This document shows positions 42,632 to 51,427 of a DNA stretch of 64,000 nt, piece by piece. The position numbers and the translations under genes are program-made. Under the pieces are notes generated by a model, which had not been told where the DNA came from, ran no database searches, and saw only the letters and a program-made list of their open reading frames with translations. The stretch is taken from contig NZ_JANAVF010000007.1 in assembly GCF_024213195.1 (NCBI RefSeq), forward strand, positions 230,044 to 294,043, in the 5' to 3' direction. The stretch's first letter is position 1. Every line of letters begins with the position of its first letter. Source of the stretch: Streptomyces sp. TBY4 (GTDB taxonomy: Bacteria > Actinomycetota > Actinomycetes > Streptomycetales > Streptomycetaceae).

Positions 42632-43227
42632 CCGGGTGGACGTGTGCCGTCTGCCGCACCGCGCCCGCTGCCGTACTGGACCACTGCCACGAACACGGCT
42701 ACGTCCGCGGCCCGGTCTGCCAGTCCTGCAACACCCTAGACCGCCCTGACCACCTGTACAGCAATGACGTCCGCGTCGCCGACCGCTACACACGACTCTT
42801 CGACACCCACACCGTCGACTGGCTGCGCCACTGGCACCGCTGCCCCGGCTGCCGCGCCCGCACCACCCTGCCCCTGCCACACCTCGCCGCATGGACCGCC
42901 CACACCGCCTGCCGCCCCCTGCGCCCGACCCACCGTGGTTCCCGCGGCCGCACACCCTGCGGTGTGCTGCGCGTGTCCTGGACGGGAAGCCAGAACACAC
43001 CCCGTTCCTGCCTGCTCACCGTCACCGTCGACTTCTGCCCCTCCGGCGAGCACCGTGTCCTGGCGCAAGTCGGCTACCGCGAAGCCGCCGAGCGATTTGG
43101 CGCCTGGCTGGCCGAGACCGCTCCCGACGTGGCCGCTGCGGCCGGACCCGACCGCCTCGACGGCCTCCCCACCCAGTCACGGCCAGTCACCGCCGACACC
43201 AGCGGCGAGGGCCTGGCACTGTTCTGA
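42382..43227 (+). CDS. Endonuclease VII-type (His-Me finger) nuclease
   Basis: 281 residues from GTG 42382. The nuclease core is YSVLSRKPGISGKVAGWTCA then VCRTAPAAVLDHCHEHGYVR and GPVCQSCNTLD: two CxxC pairs for zinc around the D-H-C-H catalytic helix, as in phage T4 endonuclease VII relatives. The C-terminal half carries more cysteines (HRCPGCRARTTLPLPH) and no known domain. Endonuclease VII relatives resolve branched DNA; the role here is unknown. It may be the second half of a frameshifted gene that starts at 41897. Confidence 0.7.
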   Translation: MVAAALLDGAEHSEARWLQAAQARQASSAVPGPPSPHRQARAADNRQTTSPDCPTTPLRTYTGELEGHLYSVLSRKPGISGKVAGWTCAVCRTAPAAVLDHCHEHGYVRGPVCQSCNTLDRPDHLYSNDVRVADRYTRLFDTHTVDWLRHWHRCPGCRARTTLPLPHLAAWTAHTACRPLRPTHRGSRGRTPCGVLRVSWTGSQNTPRSCLLTVTVDFCPSGEHRVLAQVGYREAAERFGAWLAETAPDVAAAAGPDRLDGLPTQSRPVTADTSGEGLALF

Positions 43228-43323
43228 GCACGACCTCCTGAGAGGGCTCGAGCCCTACCGCACCCCGTCGAAGCCGAGTTCGGCGTAGTGCCTCTCCGGC
43301 TCCACGGCGACACGGGGGTGTTG

Positions 43324-44004
43324 TCACAGGAATTGTGCTGACGGGGGCAGGACCTGGGTGACGCGCCACAGGCATCGGGGCAGGTCGCCTTCCTCGAAGG
43401 GGTGAACCTCCTCCAGCCTCCAGCCGTCGGCGAGCGCGTCGACCAGGTAGCGGGGGAAGAAGTGCACGGCGAACCCGCCGCGCTCGTAGATGTCGTCGCC
43501 GTGGGCTATGCCGGTGCCGTAGTGGGCGTCGCCGGTGTGCCGGACGGTGTAGACGAGCGTCCCGCCCGGCCGCAGCACCCGGCGCACCTCGTTCACCAAT
43601 CTGAGGATCTCCTGGGTGGACAGGGCCATGCACAGCAGCATGTGCGCGAAGACCGCGTCCACACAGTCGTCCGGGAGCGGGAGGGGCTGACGCACATCGT
43701 GGACGGCTGTGGTGACCCGCTCGGCGACGCCCTGCTCCCGGGCGGCCTTCTCCAACTGCTCCAAGCCGGTCGCACTGAAGTCGGTGGCCAGGACGGTGAA
43801 TCCCGCACCGGCGAAGTGGAGAGCGTCGCCGCCGTGGCCGGCGCCGAGTTCCACTACGTCCTTCGCCCCAGCCGCCCGGAAGACCGCCGAGGCGTGGAGC
43901 GCGGGGGCGGAGGGCCCTCCGCCGTACATGCCGGGATAGGCGCTATAGGTGCCCTGCCAGTGGCGCCACTGCGCATCCGCCAGATCCTGCTCGCTGTCCT
44001 TCAC
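43324..44004 (-). CDS. Class I SAM-dependent methyltransferase
   Basis: 226 residues with motif I DVVELGAGHGGDALHFA at residues 49-65, ATDFSATGLEQLEKAAREQG, the acidic VHDVRQPLPLPDDCVDAVFA and post-motif LRPGGTLVYTVRHTGDAHYG. The opening WRHWQGTYSAYPGMYGG is similar to methyltransferases found beside metal-resistance and thioredoxin-like genes. The GTG at 44004 overlaps the stop of the thioredoxin-like gene by 4 bp, so the two are translationally coupled. Possibly thiol or metalloid methylation; substrate not shown. Confidence 0.85.
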   Translation of the reverse strand: MKDSEQDLADAQWRHWQGTYSAYPGMYGGGPSAPALHASAVFRAAGAKDVVELGAGHGGDALHFAGAGFTVLATDFSATGLEQLEKAAREQGVAERVTTAVHDVRQPLPLPDDCVDAVFAHMLLCMALSTQEILRLVNEVRRVLRPGGTLVYTVRHTGDAHYGTGIAHGDDIYERGGFAVHFFPRYLVDALADGWRLEEVHPFEEGDLPRCLWRVTQVLPPSAQFL

Positions 44005-44366
44005 GGACCGTGTTTCCCTTCGTGTCCCGGGCCGGTTCCGGTGTCACCGCCGGCCTGGCCGGGGGTGCCGGTCAGGGCCTGCCACAGCTGCCCTGAGCTG
44101 GGGAGACCGCAGAGGCCGTCCGGTGTCCGGTATACCCGGCACGCAAGCCCCGCCGGATGGCCGGGCTCGGCGAACGGATCGCGCCCGTCGATGAGGAAGG
44201 TCGGAGAACCGGTGAAGCCGGTCCTCTCCGCCTGATCCTGGCCGGTGATCACGCGCGTGGTGACCTCGATGCCGTCCAGACCGAGATCGGCGAGCACTTG
44301 GCGCACCCGGGCGGCGGCGGGCGCGGCGTGGGGACAGTCCGGTACGACCAGGACCTCGACGTTCAT
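44001..44366 (-). CDS. Thioredoxin-like protein
   Basis: 121 residues. EVLVVPDCPHAAPAAARVRQVL opens a thioredoxin/glutaredoxin fold with a lone Cys in place of CxxC (PDCPHA), and GFTGSPTFLIDGRDPF is the conserved cis-Pro loop. CRVYRTPDGLCGLPS adds a Cys pair near the end. This small family often sits beside mercury and arsenic genes in actinobacteria and may act as a metal carrier or reductant. Start chosen at ATG 44366; a GTG at 44384 is also possible. Confidence 0.75.
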   Translation of the reverse strand: MNVEVLVVPDCPHAAPAAARVRQVLADLGLDGIEVTTRVITGQDQAERTGFTGSPTFLIDGRDPFAEPGHPAGLACRVYRTPDGLCGLPSSGQLWQALTGTPGQAGGDTGTGPGHEGKHGP

Positions 44367-44405
44367 GTCTTCAGGATCGCTCACATCGGGCCCGGCGGGC
44401 GCCGT

Positions 44406-44541
44406 CTACTGCCGGGCCAGGGCTTCCACCGTCTCGTCAGGGGTGTCGCGCAGGCCCAAGGGCACGTCCTCGACTTGGTAGAGGGCCTGGTCGACGAGTC
44501 CGGCAACGTGGTGGTCGTAGAGGGCGTACGGGTAGGCAGAC
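44406..44541 (-). pseudogene. ArsR-type regulator, C-terminal remnant
   Basis: A minus frame ending at 44406 reads YALYDHHVAGLVDQALYQVE then DVPLGLRDTPDETVEALARQ. The DHHVAxLVxQALxHxEH-like pattern is the last helix of CmtR/CadC-type metal sensors, whose ligands lie there. No helix-turn-helix precedes it; upstream sequence belongs to an opposing ATPase fragment. Confidence 0.45.
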
Positions 44542-44547
44542 GGTCGG

Positions 44548-44757
44548 GTGCTGGATGGAGCGAGCGAGGGCGACCAGGCCCCCATCACTGGCGAGCCGCT
44601 GCCCGTTGTCAAGGAGGCGGGCGACGAGATGTTCGCCGGCGCGCCGAACAGCACCGGAGCCCTGCGTGTGCGGGTCGAGCGGGACCCTTCCGAGTCGGCC
44701 ATCGCCCGAATCGTGGCGATGGTCGCCGAGGCGTCCGAGACGAGTGATCAGCCCCGC
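44548..44757 (+). pseudogene. Heavy-metal P-type ATPase, actuator-domain fragment
   Basis: A plus frame reads QAPITGEPLPVVKEAGDEMF, then GALRVRVERDPSESAIARIV, then AMVAEASET. The TGE motif with flanking residues is the actuator domain of zinc/cadmium/copper-transporting P-type ATPases. Neither the membrane helices nor the phosphorylation site (DKTG) is present, so about 60 residues of a 700-residue protein remain. Confidence 0.7.
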
Positions 44758-44798
44758 CCGCAGTCCACTCCATGTCGACGGGCCGTACACGAATCGGG

Positions 44799-45766
44799 TC
44801 AGCCGCCTGCCGGCAGGGGATGGGGGGTGCCGAGGTAGGGGAAGGCGGGCAGCAGGTCGGTGTGCGCGGCGATATGGTCGGTGGTGATCTTCCCGTTGGA
44901 GAGCATGGACAGGCGGGCAGAGGTGACGTCGTCGGTCAGGGTGCGGCCGTTGGGGTAGGCGGCGGGCCTGGCGCGGTCGTAGCGCAGGATGTCCGGCAGA
45001 ACGGTGCGCAGGGCCTGCTCGGCGGCGCGGGGCTCGTAGTTGCCGAAGTGCTGGAGCGCCGCGGTCCATGGCTCGCGGTAGGTGTCCCAGTCCTTCGCGG
45101 GTTCGCCTGCGTTGTAGGTGTCCTTGGCGTCCTCGGCGTTGAAGTACGCGGTCAGGGACGGGTGGGCGCCGCGGTCGACGGACTTGAGCTGTCCGTCCTG
45201 GTGCAGGCTCACTCGCGCCCACACCCCGATTGTCGGGTCGGCGGCGAGCTCGGCGTTCGGCATCTCCAGCACGATGCCGAGGACGTTCTTGTCGGCGCCC
45301 CAGTCGACGCCGGTCCACTGGAACTCCTTGACGATGCCGTCCAGGTCGGCGAAGAACGGGTCGCTGCGCGGCCCGGCGGAGAACCGGTAGGGGCCGGCTT
45401 CGACCACGGCCGGCTCTGGGCCGGAGCCGACCGGCGCGTCGGTGAAGATCTCATAGCCGACGGCCTCGTGGGCGCGGGCCTGTGTACCGGTCGCCCGGTA
45501 CATGGTGGCGGTCTGGCTTCCGTCACGGGGCGGGGAGAAGACGAGGCTGAACGCCACGTCGGCCTGTTGGTCGCCGTCGGTGTCGACGTTGATCCGGTAC
45601 ACGGCGTCCGGATGGAAGGCCGCGCCCTCGGCTGGCGCGATCGGATGAACGTTCATGATCAGGACGGTGCGGTCGCCGGGGAGGTGAACGCGAAGAGATC
45701 CGTCAGATCGAGCCGGGCGTCGTCCATGGGGGAGCGCAGATTCGGTCCGCTGAGGTGGTGAGACAT
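44799..45766 (-). pseudogene. DUF4331 protein, frameshifted near its start
   Basis: An ATG at 45766 begins MSHHLSGPNLRSPMDDARLD and LTDLFAFTSP, the normal N terminus of DUF4331 proteins, but the frame stops at 45659. The rest continues from about 45680 in another frame (DRTVLIMNVHPIAPAEGAAF, DAVYRINVDTDGDQQADVAF, GIVLEMPNAEL) to a stop at 44799. One base appears missing in the CCCCGG at about 45682. If this is a sequencing error the gene is intact and about 320 residues long; otherwise only an internal-start product of 285 residues is possible. Function of DUF4331 is unknown. Confidence 0.75.
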
Positions 45767-45858
45767 GACCTCAACATCCACCGCGCACCCGTGCGCGACG
45801 CGGCGGCGAGCCGACACGCCTCCAGGAGTCACCCATCCGGCCACAGCGGCCCTGCCGA

Positions 45859-46260
45859 TCAGATCAGCCCGGAGACGGTGCGGCGGCCGGTGGTGCGTTC
45901 GGGGTCGTGGACGAAGAAGACGCCGACCAGGGGGACGTCACGCATCCCGTCGGGGGTGTCGATGCGCACGCCACCGGCACCGTCGAGGTGCAGAATGTGG
46001 CCGCTGACGCTGCGCAGGGTTTCGCCGCCCTCCCCGTTCCGGGAGATGACACCGGAGGTGAGGGGCCGGTCGGCTTGGGCCTGTTGGCCCAGGGCGCTGC
46101 GCACGAGGAGGCGACCGGAGGTGTCCCAGGTGGCGGGACTGGTCCAGGTGCAGCGGCTGACGGTGTCGGAGAAGATCTGGCGGCGCCCGCTGCCGTCCTG
46201 GGCGTCACCGATCCAGATCAGTCGCATCTGCCCGGGCAGCGTGCTGGTCGACTCGAACAT
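45859..46260 (-). CDS. Hypothetical protein
   Basis: 133 residues, rich in beta strands (MRLIWIGDAQDGSGRRQIFS, TSGRLLVRSALGQQAQADRP, HILHLDGAGGVRIDTPDGMR, LVGVFFVHDPERTTGRRTVS). No signal, membrane helix or known motif. It follows the broken DUF4331 gene upstream on the same strand. Family not recognised. Confidence 0.55.
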   Translation of the reverse strand: MFESTSTLPGQMRLIWIGDAQDGSGRRQIFSDTVSRCTWTSPATWDTSGRLLVRSALGQQAQADRPLTSGVISRNGEGGETLRSVSGHILHLDGAGGVRIDTPDGMRDVPLVGVFFVHDPERTTGRRTVSGLI

Positions 46261-46439
46261 GCCGCCACCATCGCACGTCCCTCGGGCCGTGGGCCGCTCA
46301 CGCGCCGGACTCGCCGGGCCTGGGTCCCGGCTGGAAGGACCGGACCCCGCAGATCGCGAAGTACCTGCAGGCCACCGTCCATGCCGGACCCGAGTATGTC
46401 AAACCTGCTCTCTGGGCGGCCAAGAGCGTCGAGGCCACC

Positions 46440-46757
46440 TTGGGCATTCTCGCCCTGGTCGCGCTGCTCCGGAAGAACGCGATGCTGCTGATCTGCGTCA
46501 TCGCGGGGTGGATGGCACAGTTCACCTTCTTCGCGGCCATGGATGTATGGGCGGCCGACCGCGGCGAGCTGCAGGAGCACACCGTCTACTTCGTGGTGTT
46601 CACCCAGCTGCTGGCGACGGTCCTCGTCATCGCGCTCGCGGCGAGGGTGAGGCAGTGGCTCCAGCGGTCCACCTCGCTCACCTCGCTGTCCGCCCCCGGC
46701 GCCGTGCAGACGGAGCCGGGGGTCCGCTCTCCCGCGGCGGGAGGACCTTCGGTGTAG
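46440..46757 (+). pseudogene. Small membrane protein, probably missing its N terminus
   Basis: From a TTG at 46440 a 105-residue frame has two membrane helices (NAMLLICVIAGWMAQFTFFA and VFTQLLATVLVIALAARVRQ). The same frame remains protein-like upstream to about 46310 (WKDRTPQIAKYLQATVHAGP, EYVKPALWAAKSVEATLG) but contains no ATG or GTG. Either a TTG start is used or the 5' end has been lost. Confidence 0.45.
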
Positions 46758-46944
46758 GCGGCCCGCCGCCGCCGGCGCGCAGGAGGCCCTCGGAAGGCAG
46801 CCGTGCGTGCCCGGGCTGAAGAAGGGCGGCCGACGTGCGCTCACCGAGGCACCGGCCGCCGACCAGCTTCCCCTGCCTCAATTCGGCGGGGGAAGCCGGC
46901 ATCAAGGTCACCGAGGCCCGGTGTCCTGGGAGGCGGGGAAGGTG

Positions 46945-47805
46945 TCACCGTTCTGACGCTTTGGCCCTGTTCGCCCCGCCCCAGAGCGAACCTGGGTTCG
47001 CCCGGTTCGGGTACAGCGCAAGCATCGCCTCGTACAGTTCGGTCGCCGTTTGGGTCTCGGCGTCCAGCCGGTTGAAGTCACCCAGGTACTTCTTGGTCTC
47101 GGCCAGGATCTTCGGGTCGTCGGGCAGATCGGGGTTCTTGTGGCCGGCGACGACGAAGGCAGGGTCGAGCGCGGCGAGCGCGTCAGTGGCGCGCATCCAT
47201 TCCTCCCGCGACGCGGTGGTGGTCTCACCCAAGTACTGGTGGATGCCGTTGTAGGCGACGTCTCCGGCCACGACCAGCCGCAGGTCCGGCACCCACAGCG
47301 CGGTGCTGCCCTCGCAGTCGGTGAAGCCGGTTTCGACCGCCCGCAGCGGGTGCCCTTCGAGCGTGAACGTGTCGCCGTCCAGGACCTCCGGGAAGACCTG
47401 CGGCTGCGGGACCTGGCCCGGAAAGCGCGAGGTCCAGAAGGTGTCGATGTAGGGCGGTGTGCCTTCGAACTTCGCCTTGGCTACCGCTGCGGCGGTCGAG
47501 ACCGCCTTGACCTGGGGGAATGCCTCGATGAGCTGCTTCACGCCGAAGCCGTGGTCGCCATGGCCGTGCGTGATGTAGACATAGGCCAGGTTGCGGTCTT
47601 GCGTCTTCACCCAGTCGACGAGCTGCTGATTCTGTTCGACGGTGAGGAACGTGTCGACCAGCACGGCGTCGCGCTCGCCGAAGATCAACGTCGCAGTGTT
47701 GACCACCCACTGGAGCTCTTCCGTGCCGGGCGGCAGGTCGCGGGTCAGGCCCGACCGGCGCACACACAAGGTGTCGTACTGCAGCGCTGACGCGGTTTGC
47801 GGCAT
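46945..47805 (-). CDS. Metallo-beta-lactamase-fold hydrolase
   Basis: 286 residues. Metal site THGHGDHG (HxHxDH) near residue 85, then AVETGFTDCEGSTALWVPD with RLVVAGDVAYNGIHQYL (bridging Asp), and FVVAGHKNPDLPDDP for the last His. The N terminus ATLIFGERDAVLVDTFLTVE is typical of this branch of small-molecule hydrolases. ATG 47805 lies behind AAGGAAACC. Located next to the mercury genes on the same strand, but a link to them is not evident. Confidence 0.88.
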   Translation of the reverse strand: MPQTASALQYDTLCVRRSGLTRDLPPGTEELQWVVNTATLIFGERDAVLVDTFLTVEQNQQLVDWVKTQDRNLAYVYITHGHGDHGFGVKQLIEAFPQVKAVSTAAAVAKAKFEGTPPYIDTFWTSRFPGQVPQPQVFPEVLDGDTFTLEGHPLRAVETGFTDCEGSTALWVPDLRLVVAGDVAYNGIHQYLGETTTASREEWMRATDALAALDPAFVVAGHKNPDLPDDPKILAETKKYLGDFNRLDAETQTATELYEAMLALYPNRANPGSLWGGANRAKASER

Positions 47806-48234
47806 GGCGCGGTTTCCTTCCACACTCGTGGAGACTCAGGCTGACGCCCTGACTTCGTCGGTTCCCCGAGGTTGTTCGGCTGCTGGCCACGACCCCGACC
47901 CCTATCGGAGCAGTGGGCCAACTGGCGACTGGATTCCCCGAAAGCCATCCTGCGCGCCCGCATCCGATCCGCAACATGGCCGCGCGCCCGACTCTGTACA
48001 CCCGTCCCTTCCTCCCCACGCCTCCCGCTGTGTGGAACAGGGCCGAAACGGAACTCGGCCGGTGGGCCGAACGGGTGAGCGGCAGCGGATCCCGGATCTG
48101 CTGCCCCGGCCGGCCTTCCCTCACACTTGCGAACCGCTCTGAAGACGGACCCGCTCGCATGCCGTTCGAGTCACCGCACGCGACCGCCGTCCCCATGGGG
48201 AAACGTGACCGCGAGGGTGGCGAATTGCGTACGC
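47806..48234. other. Intergenic region between the beta-lactamase-fold gene and merB
   Basis: About 430 bp without a convincing gene. It should hold the promoter of the hydrolase and the terminator of merB. Open frames here overlap each other on both strands and have no ribosome site. Confidence 0.4.
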
Positions 48235-48930
48235 TCAAGCACTCGGAAGTGGGGAATTGCAGCGTGACCGCTGACAATCGCCGTCTGTCGTATTTGTGGC
48301 CGTCGCGGTGCCGTCGGCGAGGGCCTTCTCGACAACTGGCCGCCCGACCTCGAAGGCATCGGCGACCGGCAGGACTTGAGCGCCGGGGTGCTCGGCGAGC
48401 CAGTCCTTGGCGGCGTCGGCGCTGGTGAAGAAGTGGACCTGATTGCAGAAGGAGACGCGGACCGAGGCCGGAGCGTCGGGGGTGACCAGGGAGACGACGG
48501 CCGTGGCCGGTTCCACGTGCGTGGGTCCGTCCGGGGTCACGGTCAGGCGGACCGGCTCCCCGGTGGCCCAGCAGGGGGAAGTCACCTGGGCGGTGTGGCC
48601 GATAATGGCCGGGAAGACCAGGGTGTCCAGCGCGCACCAGGTGTACAGGGTGCGACCGCCGGTCTCGTAGCGGTGCGGGGTGGGGTTCTGGGTGAGGCCG
48701 TTCCCGATGATGCGGCCGTCGGTGTCGTACTCGGTGTCGGGCATGTCGGCGAGCGCCTGACGGATCTCGTCCGCGGTGCGGCCGGCCCGGTCGGCGAGCT
48801 GGTCGACTGCGACCGGCTCACCGGCCGCCAGCAGGGTCAGCAGCGGGTGCAGCAGCCAGAGCTTCACGCCCGGGGCGCGGTTGACCGTGTCGGTGAAGCG
48901 GGCGGCCATCTTCTGGGTGTCGGTGTCCAC
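48235..48930 (-). CDS. merB: Alkylmercury (organomercurial) lyase
   Basis: 231 residues. Splits carbon-mercury bonds, releasing Hg(II) for reduction by MerA. The catalytic triad of E. coli MerB (Cys96, Asp99, Cys159) is matched by Cys99 and Asp102 in YTWCALDTLVFP and Cys162 in VSFCNQVHFF. The N-terminal helical domain (LHPLLTLLAAGEPVAVDQLA) is present. The C-terminal 20 residues are longer than usual and Cys-containing (TTDGDCQRSRCNSP). On the minus strand with merA and a MerR-type regulator gene between them. Confidence 0.95.
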   Translation of the reverse strand: MDTDTQKMAARFTDTVNRAPGVKLWLLHPLLTLLAAGEPVAVDQLADRAGRTADEIRQALADMPDTEYDTDGRIIGNGLTQNPTPHRYETGGRTLYTWCALDTLVFPAIIGHTAQVTSPCWATGEPVRLTVTPDGPTHVEPATAVVSLVTPDAPASVRVSFCNQVHFFTSADAAKDWLAEHPGAQVLPVADAFEVGRPVVEKALADGTATATNTTDGDCQRSRCNSPLPSA

Positions 48931-49001
48931 GGCGGGTCATCCCTTCCATGCGTGGATGGGTCCGATGCCGCCGACTGTAGGGTCTGCCCCCGGGGTGAGG
49001 G

Positions 49002-49450
49002 TCAAGCCCGCAGGCCACAGCCCCGGGGATCACCGGCCCAGCACAGTTCGCCCTCCGCCAAGTCCGCCTGGTGCTCGGCCTCGAACTTCTCGATCCGGTC
49101 CAGGATCTGCTGCTGGGTGGCGATGCGTTGCAGCAGCCGCTCCCGGGAGCGGTGCAGCAGCTCGGCCAGGTGCGAGCCGGCCAGCCCGTTGGGGGGCCGC
49201 CCAGACACACGGCGGTCAGGGCGCGGATCTCGGCCACGGTCAGCCCGAGCCCGCGCAGCTCGCCGATGAAGTGCACGCACCACAGGGCCTCGGCGTCGTA
49301 CAGGCGGTAATTCGAGGGGCTGCGGCCGAGAGTGTAGATCAGCCCGAGGTCGGTGTACTCGCGCAGGGCTTTGACCGGTACGCCGGTGCGGCGGGACAGC
49401 TCCCCGACCGTCATCGCGGGCCTACGACCCACGGGCCGGCTCGTCTCCAC
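49002..49450 (-). pseudogene. MerR-family regulator, frameshifted in a homopolymer
   Basis: The first 80 residues are a MerR DNA-binding domain (TVGELSRRTGVPVKALREYT, LGLIYTLGRSPSNYRLYDAE, LRGLGLTVAEIRALTAVCLG). At the C6 run near 49192 the match moves to another frame, NGLAGSHLAELLHRSRERLL, then QQQILDRIEKFEAEHQADLA and ELCWAGDPRGC. Together they make a 150-residue regulator with two late Cys that could bind Hg(II). The run suggests an indel in replication or in sequencing. It lies between merB and merA and may regulate them. Confidence 0.75.
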
Positions 49451-49477
49451 GAGCGCCTCCGTTCCGTTGCCGTCGGC

Positions 49478-50911
49478 TCAGCCCGCGCAGCAGGAGAGCT
49501 TGGCGACGTCCGCCGTGAAGGTCTGCGCGGCGAGCTTGAGGGCTTCGGCCATGGTCAGGTACGGGACCCAGGCATGGGCGAGCTGGGCGACGGTCATCCC
49601 GGCGGTGATCGCATAGGTGGCGGCGGTGATGATCTCCCCGGCGCCGTCGGCGATCACGTGGACGCCGAGCACGCGCCCGGTGTCGGCGTCGGCGACGAGC
49701 TTGACCAGGCCCCGAGTGTCGCGGTTGGCCAGCGCCCGGGGTACGTACTGAAGCGGCAGAGTGCGGTAGTCGCAGCGGATCCCGGCCTCGGCCACCTGGG
49801 CGTCGGTCATGCCGACGGCGGCGATGGCCGGGCTGGTGAAAGTGACCCGGGGCAGCGCGGTGTAATCCAGAGTGCGGCCTGCCCCGGCGAGGGCGTTGTC
49901 GGCGGCCAGGCTTCCCTGGGCGGCGGCCACATACACGAACTGAGGCCCTCCGGCGACGTCACCCGCGGCCCAGATCCGCTCGTTGGAGGTGCGCAGGTAG
50001 TCGTCCACGACGACTTCGCCACGCGCCCCGGTCTTCACTCCCACCGTGTCAAGGTTCAGCCCCGCCGTGACGGGGCGGCGACCGGTGGCGATCAGCAGTT
50101 GCTCGGCCCGCAGCTCGGCGGGAGCCCCGCCGCTGACGGTGAGGGTGTAGCCGGGCTCGTCACGCCGGACGGCGGCGAGGGCCGCACCGGTGTGCACGGC
50201 GATGCCCTCGCCGGTGAAGACCTCCTCGAACGCGGCGGAGACTTCGGGCTCCTCGAACGGGGCGAGCCGGTCCAATGCTTCGACGACGCTCACGCGGGTG
50301 CCGAGGCGGGCGAAGAGCTGGGCCAGCTCCAGGCCGACCGCGTTCCCCCCGACTACCACCATCGACTCCGGCAGCACATCGAGCTCCATTGCCGTGGTGG
50401 AGGTCAGGTAGCCCGCATCCTCCAGGCCCGGCACGGGCGGCGCCCATGGGGCCGAGCCGGTCGCGATCAGGTAGTGCGCGGCCTCGATGCGGCTGTTGCC
50501 GCCGTCGTTCAGGGCGACGTCCAGGGCCGGGGCATCGGTGGTCCCGGTGAAGGCGGCGGTGCCGTGCACGATCTCCCAGCCGTACCCGTCGGCGAGGTCG
50601 GTGTACTTCTCCGCCCGCAGCTGGGCGACCAGAGCGTCCTTCCCGCCGATCAGGTCCGGGAAGCCGACCGGGACCTCGGCCGCAGTCAGGCCGGGGAAGC
50701 GTCCAGCCGCCAGCGCACCGTGGCGGGCCTCGGCGGCGGCCAGCAGCGCCTTGGACGGCACGCAGCCCACGTTCACGCAGGTACCACCAGCGGTGCCGCG
50801 CTCGACCATCACCACGCGCTTGCCCTGATTGGTGGCGGCGATGGCGGCGGCGAACGCCGCAGAGCCGGAGCCGATGACCGCCAGATCGAAGCCGGATTTC
50901 GCCGTGTTCAC
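49478..50911 (-). CDS. merA: Mercuric reductase
   Basis: 477 residues, flavin disulfide reductase family. Reduces Hg(II) to volatile Hg(0) with NADPH. FAD site GSGSAAFAAAIAA near residue 14, redox pair GGTCVNVGCVPSK with Cys45 and Cys50, NADPH site VVVGGNAVGLELAQ, ATGRRPVTAGLNL and AAGDVAGGPQFVYVAAAQGS, and the C-terminal CC pair in KLSCCAG that passes Hg(II) to the active site. It lacks the N-terminal NmerA heavy-metal domain, as in other Streptomyces MerA. GTG 50911 follows AGGAGACC. Divergent from the ArsR-type regulator. Confidence 0.97.
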   Translation of the reverse strand: MNTAKSGFDLAVIGSGSAAFAAAIAATNQGKRVVMVERGTAGGTCVNVGCVPSKALLAAAEARHGALAAGRFPGLTAAEVPVGFPDLIGGKDALVAQLRAEKYTDLADGYGWEIVHGTAAFTGTTDAPALDVALNDGGNSRIEAAHYLIATGSAPWAPPVPGLEDAGYLTSTTAMELDVLPESMVVVGGNAVGLELAQLFARLGTRVSVVEALDRLAPFEEPEVSAAFEEVFTGEGIAVHTGAALAAVRRDEPGYTLTVSGGAPAELRAEQLLIATGRRPVTAGLNLDTVGVKTGARGEVVVDDYLRTSNERIWAAGDVAGGPQFVYVAAAQGSLAADNALAGAGRTLDYTALPRVTFTSPAIAAVGMTDAQVAEAGIRCDYRTLPLQYVPRALANRDTRGLVKLVADADTGRVLGVHVIADGAGEIITAATYAITAGMTVAQLAHAWVPYLTMAEALKLAAQTFTADVAKLSCCAG

Positions 50912-50988
50912 GATGCGGTCTCCTCGTACGGAGCCCAGGGTTCCGGGCCAGCTGCTATGCGCCTTGCCGAATGGCTCGATATCAGCAT

Positions 50989-51010
50989 ACTATTCGGATA
51001 GGCAAATAGT
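50989..51010. promoter_or_regulatory. Probable operator for the ArsR-type mercury sensor
   Basis: An inverted repeat ACTATT-(10 bases)-AATAGT lies in the divergent gap between merA and the regulator gene. The AT-rich, 22-base form resembles operators of ArsR-family repressors, and its position could block transcription both ways. Not tested. Confidence 0.5.
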
Positions 51011-51032
51011 TCCAGTCGTGGAGGCCGCCCGT

Positions 51033-51404
51033 ATGCCCCAGAGCCTTGCCGCACCGACGTCCCTCGAGGACGAGGTCCCCTGCACCCATCTGGACACGGT
51101 GGCGCGGTTCTTCCGCGCCCTCGCGGACCCGACCCGGCTCAAGCTGCTGGAGTTCATCCTGCGCGGCGAGCGCACCTCCGCCGAATGCGTCGAGCGCGCC
51201 GGGATCTCCCAGCCGCGGGTCTCGGTCCACCTCTCCTGCCTCGTGGACTGCGGCTATGTCACCGCCGAGCGCGACGGGCGAAAGCTGCGCTACTCCGTCG
51301 GTGACCCGCGCGTGGCCGACCTGGTCGTACTGGCCCGATCCCTGGCCGCCGACAACGCCACCGCCCTGACCTGTTGCACCCGCATCCCCGACAGCCAGGA
51401 CTGA
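51033..51404 (+). CDS. ArsR-family mercury-responsive repressor (Streptomyces MerR type)
   Basis: 123 residues. A winged-helix domain ARFFRALADPTRLKLLEFIL, then ERAGISQPRVSVHLSCLVDC, then GYVTAERDGRKLRYSVGDPR. Cysteines near CTHLD, in AECVE, in CLVDC and in TCCTR are placed to bind Hg(II), and loss of DNA binding on metal is the known behaviour of the Streptomyces MerR (ArsR family). ATG 51033 is eight bases after GGAGG. First gene of the plus-strand mercury operon, divergent from merA and close to the operator at 50989. Confidence 0.88.
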   Translation: MPQSLAAPTSLEDEVPCTHLDTVARFFRALADPTRLKLLEFILRGERTSAECVERAGISQPRVSVHLSCLVDCGYVTAERDGRKLRYSVGDPRVADLVVLARSLAADNATALTCCTRIPDSQD

Positions 51405-51427
51405 GAGCTGCAAGGAGAGTCCCGCCC

